Shown: positions 1-5,582 of the stretch, piece after piece
Layout: every line of letters begins with the position of its first letter
How positions within the stretch are numbered: the stretch's first letter is position 1
DNA from: Spirochaetales bacterium
GTDB lineage: Bacteria > Spirochaetota > Spirochaetia > DTKZ01
Length of the DNA stretch: 7,966 nt
Assembly (NCBI GenBank): GCA_031266855.1
Contig: JAISAF010000052.1
Span: forward strand, 1 to 7,966
Direction: 5' to 3'
The notes under the pieces: generated by a model
The model's database searches: none
Told to the model about the DNA's origin: nothing
Seen by the model: only the letters and a program-made list of their open reading frames with translations
Program-made: the position numbers and the translations under genes

Positions 1-75
1 ACGTTCCGTGCTATTCATAATTACCCCTATTCATACATCCCTCGCTATTTATACATCCCGTATTATTCATAAATC
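1..75. repeat. Degenerate 16-18 bp direct repeats with a CTATTCATA core
   Basis: Four AT-rich units follow each other at 11-26, 27-44, 45-62 and 63-75. Their cores are CTATTCATA (11-19), CTATTCATA (27-35), CTATTTATA (45-53) and TTATTCATA (63-71), and the two middle units share the tail ATACATCCC. The array runs across the trpB stop codon at 63-65 and probably lies between trpB and an unseen trpA. The same 9-mer, CTATTCATA, occurs inside the perfect palindrome at the trpD promoter (4335-4343). The units could be regulator half-sites or simply a short AT-rich tandem duplication. No terminator is visible here. Confidence 0.6.
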
Positions 76-1247
76 TTTTTCCCCCTGTAGCGGGCAATCG
101 CCGCCGCGTCCTTGTCCCCGCGGCCGGACAGGCAAATAATTACGCTTTCATTCTTTGGCATACCAGGAACGATACGCCGCGCACAGGCTACGGCATGGGC
201 GCTCTCCACCGCGGGAATAATGCCCTCGCAGCGGGAAAGATACTCAAAAGCATCCACCGCCTCTTCGTCGCTAACCGCCACGTATTCCGCCCGGCCTGTG
301 TCCCGCAGCATAGCGTGCTCCGGCCCGATTCCCGGATAATCAAGGCCCGCGGAAATGGAGTATACCGGAGCTATCTGGCCCTCGGCGTCCTGGCAGAAAT
401 AGGACTTCATCCCATGAAAGACACCCGGCCTGCCCCGGCTTAAAGTCGCGGCATGCTGATCCGTATCAATTCCCCTGCCCGCGGCCTCGCATCCGATAAG
501 CCGGACCGTTGTATCCCCGATAAAGCGGTAGAAAAGCCCCATCGCGTTACTGCCCCCGCCCACACAGGCAATTACCGCCAAAGGAAGTTTCCCCTCCTTT
601 TCCAGAATCTGCTCCCGCGCTTCCCTGCCGATAACGCTTTGGAAATCCCGCACAATAGTAGGAAAGGGATGAGGCCCCATAACCGAACCCAGAACATAGT
701 GAGTGTCGTGAACCCTGCTTACCCATTCCCGCATGGTCTCATTTACCGCGTCCTTCAAAGTCTGCGTACCGGAGGTAACCGGATGCACCACCGCGCCCAG
801 AAGTTCCATACGGTATACATTCAGAGCCTGCCGCTCGGTATCTTCCCGGCCCATAAAAACCTCGCACTCAAGCCCCAACAGCGCGGCGGCGGTAGCGGCG
901 GCCACTCCATGCTGACCCGCCCCGGTCTCAGCGATAATACGGGTCTTCCCCATTTTCTTCGCCAGAAGCGCCTGCCCCAGCACATTGTTGATCTTATGGG
1001 AACCCGTATGATTCAAATCTTCCCGTTTCAGGTAGACCTTCGCCCCCCCCAGCTCGTCGCTCATTTTCCGCGCGTAATACAGCCGCGACGGCCTGCCCGC
1101 GTAGTTCTCCAGTAAATCATCCAGCTCCGCCACAAACCCCGGATCGCTTTTATACCGCGTATACGCCTCTTCCAGTTTGATGATTTCACTCATCAGGGTT
1201 TCCGGTATGTACTGCCCGCCGAACCCTCCGAATCTGCCCACGCTCAT
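63..1247 (-). CDS. trpB: Tryptophan synthase beta chain
   Basis: Catalyses the PLP-dependent condensation of indole with L-serine to give tryptophan, the last step of the pathway, in an alpha2-beta2 complex with TrpA in the cytoplasm. The 394-residue product has the family's normal length. Visible motifs are HTGSHKINN with the PLP Schiff-base lysine at K85, ETGAGQHG with the catalytic glutamate at E107, the PLP phosphate-binding loop GGGSNAMG at 230-237, and LSGRGDKD at 373-380 near the C-terminus. I chose the ATG at 1247-1245 because the family usually begins near the GRFGGFGGQYIPET motif and because AAGGAG (1255-1260) lies 7 nt upstream. An in-frame ATG at 1292 would add 15 residues unlike the family and lacks a comparable site. 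It is the last visible gene of the leftward trp operon, 333 bp after trpF. Confidence 0.97.
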   Translation of the reverse strand: MSVGRFGGFGGQYIPETLMSEIIKLEEAYTRYKSDPGFVAELDDLLENYAGRPSRLYYARKMSDELGGAKVYLKREDLNHTGSHKINNVLGQALLAKKMGKTRIIAETGAGQHGVAAATAAALLGLECEVFMGREDTERQALNVYRMELLGAVVHPVTSGTQTLKDAVNETMREWVSRVHDTHYVLGSVMGPHPFPTIVRDFQSVIGREAREQILEKEGKLPLAVIACVGGGSNAMGLFYRFIGDTTVRLIGCEAAGRGIDTDQHAATLSRGRPGVFHGMKSYFCQDAEGQIAPVYSISAGLDYPGIGPEHAMLRDTGRAEYVAVSDEEAVDAFEYLSRCEGIIPAVESAHAVACARRIVPGMPKNESVIICLSGRGDKDAAAIARYRGKKIYE

Positions 1248-1294
1248 GAAGTATCTCCTTTTTATCTGCCAATAAAGTTTATTCCACAACAAAA

Positions 1295-1414
1295 GAATTT
1301 GGGCGCCTTTTTTTGAGCGCGCTCCGCCCGCTCAAAAAAACCGGGCTTTCCGCTCCAAGTCCTCGGAAGCGCCCATGCGCTTCCTGTGGGCTTTCCGCTA
1401 CAATCCCTGGCGCG
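1295..1414 (+). repeat. Modular palindromic repeat, copy A
   Basis: Constant boxes alternate with hairpins. Box 1, GAATTTGGGCGCC, lies at 1295-1307. Hairpin 1 is a 12 bp stem TTTTTTTGAGCG (1308-1319/1329-1340). Box 2, CCGGGCTTTCCGCTCCAA, lies at 1341-1358. Hairpin 2 is an 8 bp stem GGAAGCGC with loop CCAT (1365-1372/1377-1384). Box 3, starting GGGCTTTCCGCTACAA and ending CCTGGCGCG, lies at 1388-1414. Boxes 2 and 3 share GGGCTTTCCGCT, spaced 45 bp apart. Copy B at 4404 has the same order and copy C at 2257-2419 is inverted. No protein-coding potential is evident. Confidence 0.85.
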
Positions 1415-1461
1415 GCGGCTGCTCAGAATAAGGCCACGAAATTGCCTTTGACAATTCCGGG

Positions 1462-1489
1462 GCCGCTAATTGCAAACGCAATTAGCGGC
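1462..1489. repeat. Perfect 12 bp hairpin with AAAC loop
   Basis: GCCGCTAATTGC (1462-1473) pairs perfectly with GCAATTAGCGGC (1478-1489). It lies downstream of copy A of the modular repeat. A different 12 bp stem (CACGCAATTTGC) occupies the comparable downstream position after copy B at 4580-4608. No T-tract follows on either strand, so it does not look like an intrinsic terminator. Confidence 0.75.
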
Positions 1490-1580
1490 GCGCAACCCGG
1501 CGGCCGCAATTTTGCCGGGGCAAACTTTTCATTCTTCACTTCTCCGGCTTCGCGGTAAATTTTTCTTTGCGGTTATGAGC

Positions 1581-2186
1581 CTAAATATACGCCCTCGCTT
1601 TCTCTACCAGCGCTATCATTTTTTCCCTGTCTTTGACGCCACCGCTTTCCGCGCCGCTTGAAATGTCGATCGCATAGGGCCTGTAGCTCATCGCCTTTTC
1701 AATGTTGCGGATGTCTATGCCGCCAGCCAGAAAAAAAGGACATCCTGAAAGCCCTGCCCCCCGCGCAAGAAGCCGCCAGTCAAAACTCTGCCCGCTGCCG
1801 CCCGCGCCGCTGTCAAAAAGAATATAGTCCGCGCCCCCCATATCCATCGAATCTCCCGCGCCCTCTGCGCTACGGGCCAGGATAAGCGGCGCGCCGCAGA
1901 TTTCCTTGAGCCGCGCGATATACTCCCCATCCTCGCCCCCGTGAAGCTGCGCCATGCCAATAATTCCGTTACGGTACAAGGCGGCGATTTCTTCAGGCTT
2001 TTCCCGGACAAATACCCCTACCGGAATAATCCGACGGTCAAGTTTTTCCCTCAGCCGCGCCGCCTTTTCCGGATCAATAAAACGCCTGCTGCGCGGGGCG
2101 AACACGAAACCAGCGTAATCGGGCAGGGCCTGGTTAGCGTACTCAATATCCTCTTCCCGGAACAGGCCGCAAATCTTAATTTTCAT
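1581..2186 (-). CDS. trpF: Phosphoribosylanthranilate isomerase
   Basis: Catalyses the Amadori rearrangement of N-(5'-phosphoribosyl)anthranilate to the CdRP intermediate, the third step from chorismate. It is a cytoplasmic single-domain TIM barrel of 201 residues, typical for the monofunctional enzyme. The N-terminal KIKICGL carries the catalytic cysteine C6. QLHG follows at 80-83, LFDSGAGGSG at 123-132 carries the catalytic aspartate D125 and a phosphate-binding loop, FLAGG is at 152-156, and DISSGAESGGVKD at 174-186 is the C-terminal phosphate-binding signature. The ATG at 2186-2184 has a strong AAGGAGG about 3 nt upstream (2190-2196). It is separate from trpC, unlike the enterobacterial TrpC-TrpF fusion, and sits 280 bp after the trpC stop because a palindromic element lies between them. 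Confidence 0.96.
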   Translation of the reverse strand: MKIKICGLFREEDIEYANQALPDYAGFVFAPRSRRFIDPEKAARLREKLDRRIIPVGVFVREKPEEIAALYRNGIIGMAQLHGGEDGEYIARLKEICGAPLILARSAEGAGDSMDMGGADYILFDSGAGGSGQSFDWRLLARGAGLSGCPFFLAGGIDIRNIEKAMSYRPYAIDISSGAESGGVKDREKMIALVEKARAYI

Positions 2187-2227
2187 ACGCCTCCTTTTGC
2201 ATCGAAACCTTGCCCGCGGAATTTTTT

Positions 2228-2255
2228 AACCGCTAAGTCGAAAAAGTCGAAAGAT
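2228..2255 (+). repeat. CGAAG-type dispersed repeat, decayed copy
   Basis: The sequence AACCGCTAAGTCGAAAAAGTCGAAAG resembles AACCGCGAAGCCGAAGACTGG at 6700-6720 and the strings at 7795-7820 and 1531-1574 (minus strand). All start from a CCGC(G)AAG(C/T)CG core and continue with GAAG-like periodic units. Confidence 0.5.
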
Positions 2256-2256
2256 A

Positions 2257-2419
2257 GAAATTTGGCGCCTGCCGCCCTTTTCCCTATAATTTTGCTGTCC
2301 GCCGCTGGTGCGCGCGCCAGGGATTGTAGCGGAAATCCTTTTTTACCGCGAAGCGGTAAAAAAGATTGGAGCGGAAAGCCCGGTTCCCAGCGCGAAGCGC
2401 TGGGAAGGCGCCCAAATTC
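2257..2419 (-). repeat. Modular palindromic repeat, copy C, with terminal inverted repeats
   Basis: Read on the minus strand, box 1 GAATTTGGGCGCC (2419-2407) is followed by a 10 bp hairpin TTCCCAGCGC with loop TTC (2384-2406). Box 2 comes next (2383-2366, identical to copy A), then a 12 bp hairpin CTTTTTTACCGC with loop TTC (2338-2364), then box 3 (2338-2313). The far end carries GAAATTTGGCGCC on the plus strand (2257-2269), which matches box 1 at 11 of 13 positions. The unit is therefore bounded by imperfect inverted repeats and spans 163 bp. Both hairpins differ from those in copies A and B while the boxes are kept. Confidence 0.75.
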
Positions 2420-2466
2420 CGAACTTTAAAAGGGTTCCTGGACAGGCTCTAGGAATTACTGTTTCC

Positions 2467-3309
2467 TCATGCGCCTCCCGCCGCTTTCAGCTCCGCGAGC
2501 AGGGCCTTCCTGCCGTCGGCCCGCATTAGGTGTTCCCCCACCAGAAGCGCGTCAACGCCATAGGACGCGAGCCGCCGCACATCATCCGCCGAGGCAACGC
2601 CGCTTTCGGAAACCACAAGGCGATCCTCCGGGATACGGGGCGCGAGACGGCCTGTAATATCAAGATCGACCTCGAAGGTTTGCAGGTTCCGGTTGTTAAT
2701 ACCGATGATCCCCGCCTGAGGTTCAGCGGCGAGGGCCATATCCAGTTCCTCCCCGTTATGCACTTCGGTAAGGGCCGCAAGCCCCAGCTCCGAGGCAAGG
2801 GAAAGAAACGCGGACAGGGCGGGCGGATCAAGCAGGGCGCAAATAAGAAGTACCGCCTGTGCCCCCAGAACCTTCGCTTCGTAAATCTGGTATGGGTCGA
2901 TAATGAAGTCCTTCCGCAAAAGCGGCAGCTTCACCGCCGCCGCGATTTCCGCAAGGTAGCGATCCTCCCCCAGAAAATACTTAGGCTCGGTAAGGACGGA
3001 AACCGCGTCGGCCCCCGCCTCTTCGTAGGCGCGGGCTATATCCAGAAAAGGAAAATTATCCCCCGCGGCGATAATCCCTTTTGAGGGAGAAGCCCGTTTT
3101 ACCTCGCAAATAAACGACAAGCCCGGCTTGCGCAGAGCCGCCGCGAAGCCGGACCCGAAGCCGGAAGCCGCCGCCTGTAACGCCGCCTTCTCTCGCGCCT
3201 GCCTGTACAGAATCCGCGGCTCCAGCCTTTCCTTTGCCGCCGCTACCCTGAGCCTGGTACTCGCGGCGATTTCGTCCAGTATCCGGGGAGTTTTCAAGGG
3301 CGTCCTCAT
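2467..3309 (-). CDS. trpC: Indole-3-glycerol phosphate synthase
   Basis: Closes the indole ring by converting CdRP to indole-3-glycerol phosphate with loss of CO2 and water; it is a cytoplasmic TIM barrel. The 280-residue product is slightly long for a monofunctional enzyme because of its N-terminal helical part. Family catalytic positions are visible: ICEVKRASPSKG (67-78) with E69 and K71, TEPKYF with K110, RKDFIIDPYQI with K133, TEVH with E182, GINNRNL with N206, and VSESGV with E235 and S236. The ATG overlaps the trpD stop in an ATGA arrangement (3306-3309), with no strong ribosome binding site of its own, so translational coupling to trpD is likely. The 3' end is followed by the repeat-filled spacer before trpF. 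Confidence 0.97.
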   Translation of the reverse strand: MRTPLKTPRILDEIAASTRLRVAAAKERLEPRILYRQAREKAALQAAASGFGSGFAAALRKPGLSFICEVKRASPSKGIIAAGDNFPFLDIARAYEEAGADAVSVLTEPKYFLGEDRYLAEIAAAVKLPLLRKDFIIDPYQIYEAKVLGAQAVLLICALLDPPALSAFLSLASELGLAALTEVHNGEELDMALAAEPQAGIIGINNRNLQTFEVDLDITGRLAPRIPEDRLVVSESGVASADDVRRLASYGVDALLVGEHLMRADGRKALLAELKAAGGA

Positions 3310-4313
3310 TTGGAAAGTTCGATAAACTGTTCCAACTGGGCAAGGGCCTTGCCGGAATCGATAACACCAGCCGCCAGAGCGATCCCCTCCCGCACGGAAA
3401 GCTCCGGCCGGGCAATGTGAATCGCCGCCCCGCAGTTCAGCAGAACCGCCTCCCGTTTCGGCCCCTTCGTTCCAGCCAGAATGTCCCTGGTAATCCCCGC
3501 GTTTTCCAGGGGGCTGCCACCCGCGAGGTCTTCCTTTTTACAGCGCGTAAAACCGAAATCTTCAGGAGCGATTGTATAGGTATGCAGGCCGCCCGTAGCC
3601 GAAAGTTCGCACACCGTAGTAGGGGCGCTTAATGAAATCTCATCAAGCCCGTCCTGACCAAAGACGACCATGCCGCTTTTGACCCCCAGATTAAGCAGTA
3701 CCTGGGCAAGCGGCTCCACAAGCTCCTGGCTGTATACGCCCAAAAGCTCCATGTTCGCCCCCGCCGGATTTACCAGAGGGCCAAGAATATTGAAAATAGT
3801 CCTGATCCCAAGCTCCCTGCGAACCGGAGCCACGTACTTCATCGAAAGGTGGTAATTCTGGGCAAAAAGAAAACACAAGCCAATAGTCTTGAGCAGATGA
3901 AGACTCTTCTGCGGCGGCGCAGCGATATTTACCCCAAGACTCTCCAGCACATCCGCGGCTCCGGACTTACTGGAAGCGGCGCGGTTCCCATGCTTTGCCA
4001 CAGGAATACCCGCCGCCGAAATAACCAGCGCCGAAGTAGTGGAAATATTAAACGAGTTCGACCTGTCGCCCCCCGTACCAACAATCTCCAGCACATCCAT
4101 ATCATGAAGAATCCGTATGCAGTGCTTTCGCATTCCCGCCGCGCTCCCCGAAATCTCCTCGATTGTCTCGCCCTTCACCGCCATAGCGGTAAGAAAAGCC
4201 GCCATCTGGATTTCGCTCGTCCTGCCCCCCATGATCTCGTCCATAACTTCCCGCGCGGTCTCGTACCCAAGATTTTCCCTGGCAGCCGCCCTGATGATTG
4301 CCTCTTTAATCAT
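3306..4313 (-). CDS. trpD: Anthranilate phosphoribosyltransferase
   Basis: Transfers the phosphoribosyl group from PRPP to anthranilate, the second step of the pathway. The 335-residue protein has the standard length of the stand-alone enzyme, with no glutamine amidotransferase domain fused to it. Visible signatures are the PRPP-binding loop GTGGD (79-83), the NSFNIST stretch (86-92), KHGNRAASSKSGAADVLE (107-124) for anthranilate and PRPP binding, and DGLDE (221-225) with the Mg-binding acidic pair. The helical N-terminal domain occupies roughly residues 1-65. The ATG at 4313-4311 has AAGGAG (4325-4330) 11 nt upstream. It is the first visible gene of the operon, preceded by a sigma70-type promoter with palindromic operators. 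trpE and trpG, often next to trpD, are not upstream here. Confidence 0.97.
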   Translation of the reverse strand: MIKEAIIRAAARENLGYETAREVMDEIMGGRTSEIQMAAFLTAMAVKGETIEEISGSAAGMRKHCIRILHDMDVLEIVGTGGDRSNSFNISTTSALVISAAGIPVAKHGNRAASSKSGAADVLESLGVNIAAPPQKSLHLLKTIGLCFLFAQNYHLSMKYVAPVRRELGIRTIFNILGPLVNPAGANMELLGVYSQELVEPLAQVLLNLGVKSGMVVFGQDGLDEISLSAPTTVCELSATGGLHTYTIAPEDFGFTRCKKEDLAGGSPLENAGITRDILAGTKGPKREAVLLNCGAAIHIARPELSVREGIALAAGVIDSGKALAQLEQFIELSK

Positions 4314-4330
4314 GCCCTGTAATTCTCCTT

Positions 4331-4348
4331 GTTTCTATTCATAGAAAC
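4331..4348. promoter_or_regulatory. Perfect palindrome at the start of the trp transcript (operator candidate)
   Basis: GTTTCTAT and ATAGAAAC are separated by TC, giving a perfect 18 bp inverted repeat. It covers about +2 to +19 relative to the transcription start predicted near 4350. An imperfect twin lies at 4352-4369, one 21 bp step upstream, about two helical turns. I do not recognise it as the enterobacterial TrpR box (core ACTAGTTAACTAGT), so the regulator is unknown. Confidence 0.65.
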
Positions 4349-4351
4349 CAT

Positions 4352-4369
4352 GTATCTTTATAGAGAAAC
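4352..4369. promoter_or_regulatory. Second, imperfect operator palindrome over the -10
   Basis: Read on the minus strand, GTTTCTCT-AT-AAAGATAC matches a perfect inverted repeat at 6 of 8 positions per arm and shares GTTTCT with the perfect palindrome 21 bp away. It covers the -10 hexamer, so binding there should block RNA polymerase. Confidence 0.5.
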
Positions 4370-4385
4370 AGCGTGTTTATGTCAA
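4357..4385 (-). promoter_or_regulatory. Sigma70-type promoter of the trp operon
   Basis: On the minus strand a consensus -35 TTGACA (4385-4380) is followed by a 17 bp spacer and TATAAA (4362-4357), five of six matches to the -10 consensus. Transcription would start near 4350, leaving a leader of about 36 nt before trpD. That is too short for a T-box or a leader-peptide attenuator. Confidence 0.85.
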
Positions 4386-4403
4386 GTAGCCCGTAATTAT
4401 AAT

Positions 4404-4525
4404 AGCGCCTTTTTTTTGTCCGCGGGCGGGCAAAAAAACCGGGCTTTCCGCTGCAAGTCCTCGGAAGCGCCAATGCGCTTCCTGTGGGCTTTCCGCTCCA
4501 ATGCCCTGGCGCGCGCACCAGCGCC
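4404..4525 (+). repeat. Modular palindromic repeat, copy B
   Basis: Box 1 is reduced to AGCGCC (4404-4409). Hairpin 1 is a 12 bp stem TTTTTTTGTCCG with one G-T pair (4411-4422/4427-4438). Box 2, CCGGGCTTTCCGCTGCAA, lies at 4439-4456. Hairpin 2 is GGAAGCGC with loop CAAT (4463-4470/4475-4482), and box 3 lies at 4486-4513. Compared with copy A, the stem-1 core changes from GAGCG to GTCCG on one arm and from CGCTC to CGGGC on the other, so pairing is kept. Copies B and C continue alike into GCGCACCAGCG. Confidence 0.85.
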
Positions 4526-4527
4526 AA

Positions 4528-4566
4528 CGCGCCCCTGTGTATGCGTTCCGCATACACAGGGGCGCG
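4528..4566. repeat. Perfect 18 bp hairpin
   Basis: CGCGCCCCTGTGTATGCG (4528-4545) pairs perfectly with 4549-4566 across a TTC loop. It is the strongest inverted repeat in the window. No T-tract follows it on either strand. It adjoins copy B of the modular repeat, whose copy C also has TTC loops. Confidence 0.85.
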
Positions 4567-4579
4567 GGCCTGTCCGTTA

Positions 4580-4608
4580 CACGCAATTTGCCCCCCGCAA
4601 ATTGCGTG
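4580..4608. repeat. Perfect 12 bp hairpin with CCCCC loop
   Basis: CACGCAATTTGC (4580-4591) pairs perfectly with 4597-4608. It has the same stem length as the 12 bp hairpin downstream of copy A (1462-1489) but a different sequence. Confidence 0.75.
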
Positions 4609-4717
4609 GGCTATCACCAGGCGCGAAGCAGCGGCAGACCAGAACCAGGTCCCGGAATTGCCTCACGGCAATCAGGCGCGTGGTTTTCGCTATCAGGAAT
4701 TGCTGACTGGCAAGCGC

Positions 4718-4747
4718 TTGACAAAAAAATATTAAACATGATATTTT
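4718..4747 (+). promoter_or_regulatory. Promoter of the DUF2262 gene with a T/A-tract inverted repeat
   Basis: A consensus -35 TTGACA (4718-4723) is followed by an 18 bp spacer and TATTTT (4742-4747); ATATTT at 17 bp is an alternative -10. A perfect 10 bp inverted repeat, AAAAAAATAT (4723-4732) with ATATTTTTTT (4741-4750), spans the spacer and the -10. It could be an operator or just curved AT-rich promoter DNA. The gene's ribosome binding site AAGGGG (4755-4760) lies 8 nt before the ATG. Confidence 0.6.
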
Positions 4748-4768
4748 TTTCAAAAAGGGGAAAAAGTT

Positions 4769-5566
4769 ATGAAAATGAATAATGAGATTAAAGAATTCAA
4801 CGCCAAATTTGATAAAAAAATAATGGAAATACAAATAGTTACGGGTTCTTCGGCATTTGGAGGCGCGAAAGGCCCCGGCGAGGAATTATGGGAAGCGTCA
4901 ATAGATATAACGGCATGGAAACTCATTAATGATAAAAATATATGCGGGGAACGGTATTTTTTAAGAACAAAAGCCGATATGGAATATTTAAACGAACTCA
5001 GGGGGAAAATATTGCCGGATACTATTTGTTCAGTAAAAGTCAGGCAAAAGGAAAATAAATTTCTGCTGGTTGAAATTACCGGAAAGGGCATTATAGACAA
5101 TGAATTGGAAAACATATTAAAGGAACAGACCAAACCAGTAATTTATAAAGATAAAACATTGGGAAAATTTGTATTGGATAAAAGGTTTGATGAGTATACT
5201 GGAAAAATAAAATGGAATAATAAAAGAATAAAAATGGCAATAACAAAATATACCGGGGAAATGCTTGATAAGGTATTTATCGCGGCAAATGAATTTATCA
5301 GGGAACAGGAGATGTGGGACAGAAGAATAAAGGAATTCGCGGCAAATAAACTGGCAAAATTGAAAAATACAAGCTGGCTGGAAGAAGATGAAGAGGAAAT
5401 TACCGCGGATGAATTTATAAAGAAAATAAAAGCGGAAAGCATAAACATCTCATTAAAGAACAAATTTGAAGTGTATTTTGATGATGGTGAAATATTTTGG
5501 GGGCACAGTATAGTAGTTAGCGGAAATTTTGAGAAAGGGCCATTAAGAGCGGATATTGCGGGATAA
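4769..5566 (+). CDS. DUF2262-type protein, function unknown
   Basis: The 265-residue protein has two parts. Residues 1-120 resemble the N-terminal region often found before DUF2262, with a tryptophan in DITAWKL (46-52). Residues 130-265 fit the DUF2262 pattern as I know it: LGKFVLDKRFDEYTGKIKW at 131-149, a charged helical middle with W183 and W203, ITADEFIKKI (211-220), and a C-terminal FDDGEIFWGHSIVVSG (237-252) ending in ADIAG. No signal peptide or membrane helix is seen, so it is probably cytoplasmic. The start at 4769 has AAGGGG 8 nt upstream; the ATG at 4775 is less well placed. The gene is much more AT-rich than the trp genes and is divergent from them, which suggests acquired DNA. A role as an orphan immunity protein is inferred only from its neighbours. 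Confidence 0.8.
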   Translation: MKMNNEIKEFNAKFDKKIMEIQIVTGSSAFGGAKGPGEELWEASIDITAWKLINDKNICGERYFLRTKADMEYLNELRGKILPDTICSVKVRQKENKFLLVEITGKGIIDNELENILKEQTKPVIYKDKTLGKFVLDKRFDEYTGKIKWNNKRIKMAITKYTGEMLDKVFIAANEFIREQEMWDRRIKEFAANKLAKLKNTSWLEEDEEEITADEFIKKIKAESINISLKNKFEVYFDDGEIFWGHSIVVSGNFEKGPLRADIAG

Positions 5567-5582
5567 ATAAAATAATAGGGAG

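Larger units (their letters stand above)
1248..1580. other. 333 bp trpF-trpB spacer filled with palindromic repeats
   Basis: No gene is seen in this spacer. Read from the right it holds a CGAAG-type dispersed repeat on the minus strand (about 1531-1574), a 6 bp hairpin CCCGGC/GCCGGG (1496-1501/1514-1519), a perfect 12 bp hairpin (1462-1489) and copy A of the modular repeat (1295-1414). The trpB ribosome binding site (1255-1260) follows. No promoter stands out, so trpB is probably co-transcribed with trpF through these structures. Confidence 0.7.
2187..2466. other. 280 bp trpC-trpF spacer with an inverted palindromic element
   Basis: No gene is seen. The spacer holds copy C of the modular repeat (2257-2419) and, beside it at 2228-2255, a decayed AACCGCTAAGTCG-type repeat that includes a 9 bp direct duplication AAGTCGAAA (2235-2243 and 2244-2252). 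TTCCT...AGGAA (2435-2453) forms a weak inverted repeat next to trpC. I see no convincing promoter for trpF. The only strong translation signal is its ribosome binding site. Confidence 0.7.
4386..4768. other. Divergent intergenic region between trpD and the DUF2262 gene, dense in hairpins
   Basis: Together with the trp promoter and leader, 455 bp separate the trpD and DUF2262 starts. I see no gene here. It holds copy B of the modular repeat (4404-4525), an 18 bp perfect hairpin (4528-4566), a 12 bp perfect hairpin (4580-4608), a 6 bp hairpin ATTGCC/GGCAAT (4657-4672) and the promoter of the rightward gene (4718-4747). Short open frames crossing it simply read through palindromes and resemble no protein I know. 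Confidence 0.7.

Noticed and set aside
453..1115. 220-codon plus-strand frame inside trpB
   Set aside because: It is the complement of a well-conserved trpB; its translation has no recognisable motif and it has no ribosome binding site.
1248..1292. Longer trpB starting at the ATG at 1292
   Set aside because: The extra 15 residues do not resemble TrpB, and AAGGAG is correctly spaced for the ATG at 1247.
1308..1340. 12 bp stem flanked by T7 and A7 as an intrinsic terminator between trpF and trpB
   Set aside because: The tracts are in the wrong order: on both strands the T-tract precedes the GC core and the A-tract follows it, so no U-tract follows the stem.
1295..1414. CRISPR array
   Set aside because: GGGCTTTCCGCT occurs only twice per copy, the intervening DNA is self-complementary, and there are no cas genes.
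4314..4350. T-box, trp leader peptide or riboswitch before trpD
   Set aside because: The predicted leader is about 36 nt, with no Trp-rich small frame and no competing hairpins.
4404..4610. Integron attC sites
   Set aside because: The hairpins are perfect, short and not associated with cassette genes, and I see no R/L core sites with a GTT triplet in the expected layout.
4329..4834. Several overlapping 70-125 codon frames across the trpD-DUF2262 intergenic region
   Set aside because: They read through palindromic repeats on both strands, lack ribosome binding sites and give low-complexity R/P/A-rich products.
4750..5463. Minus-strand frames (4750-5133, 5143-5463) opposite the DUF2262 gene
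   Set aside because: Their phenylalanine- and serine-rich translations are typical antisense shadows of AT-rich coding DNA.
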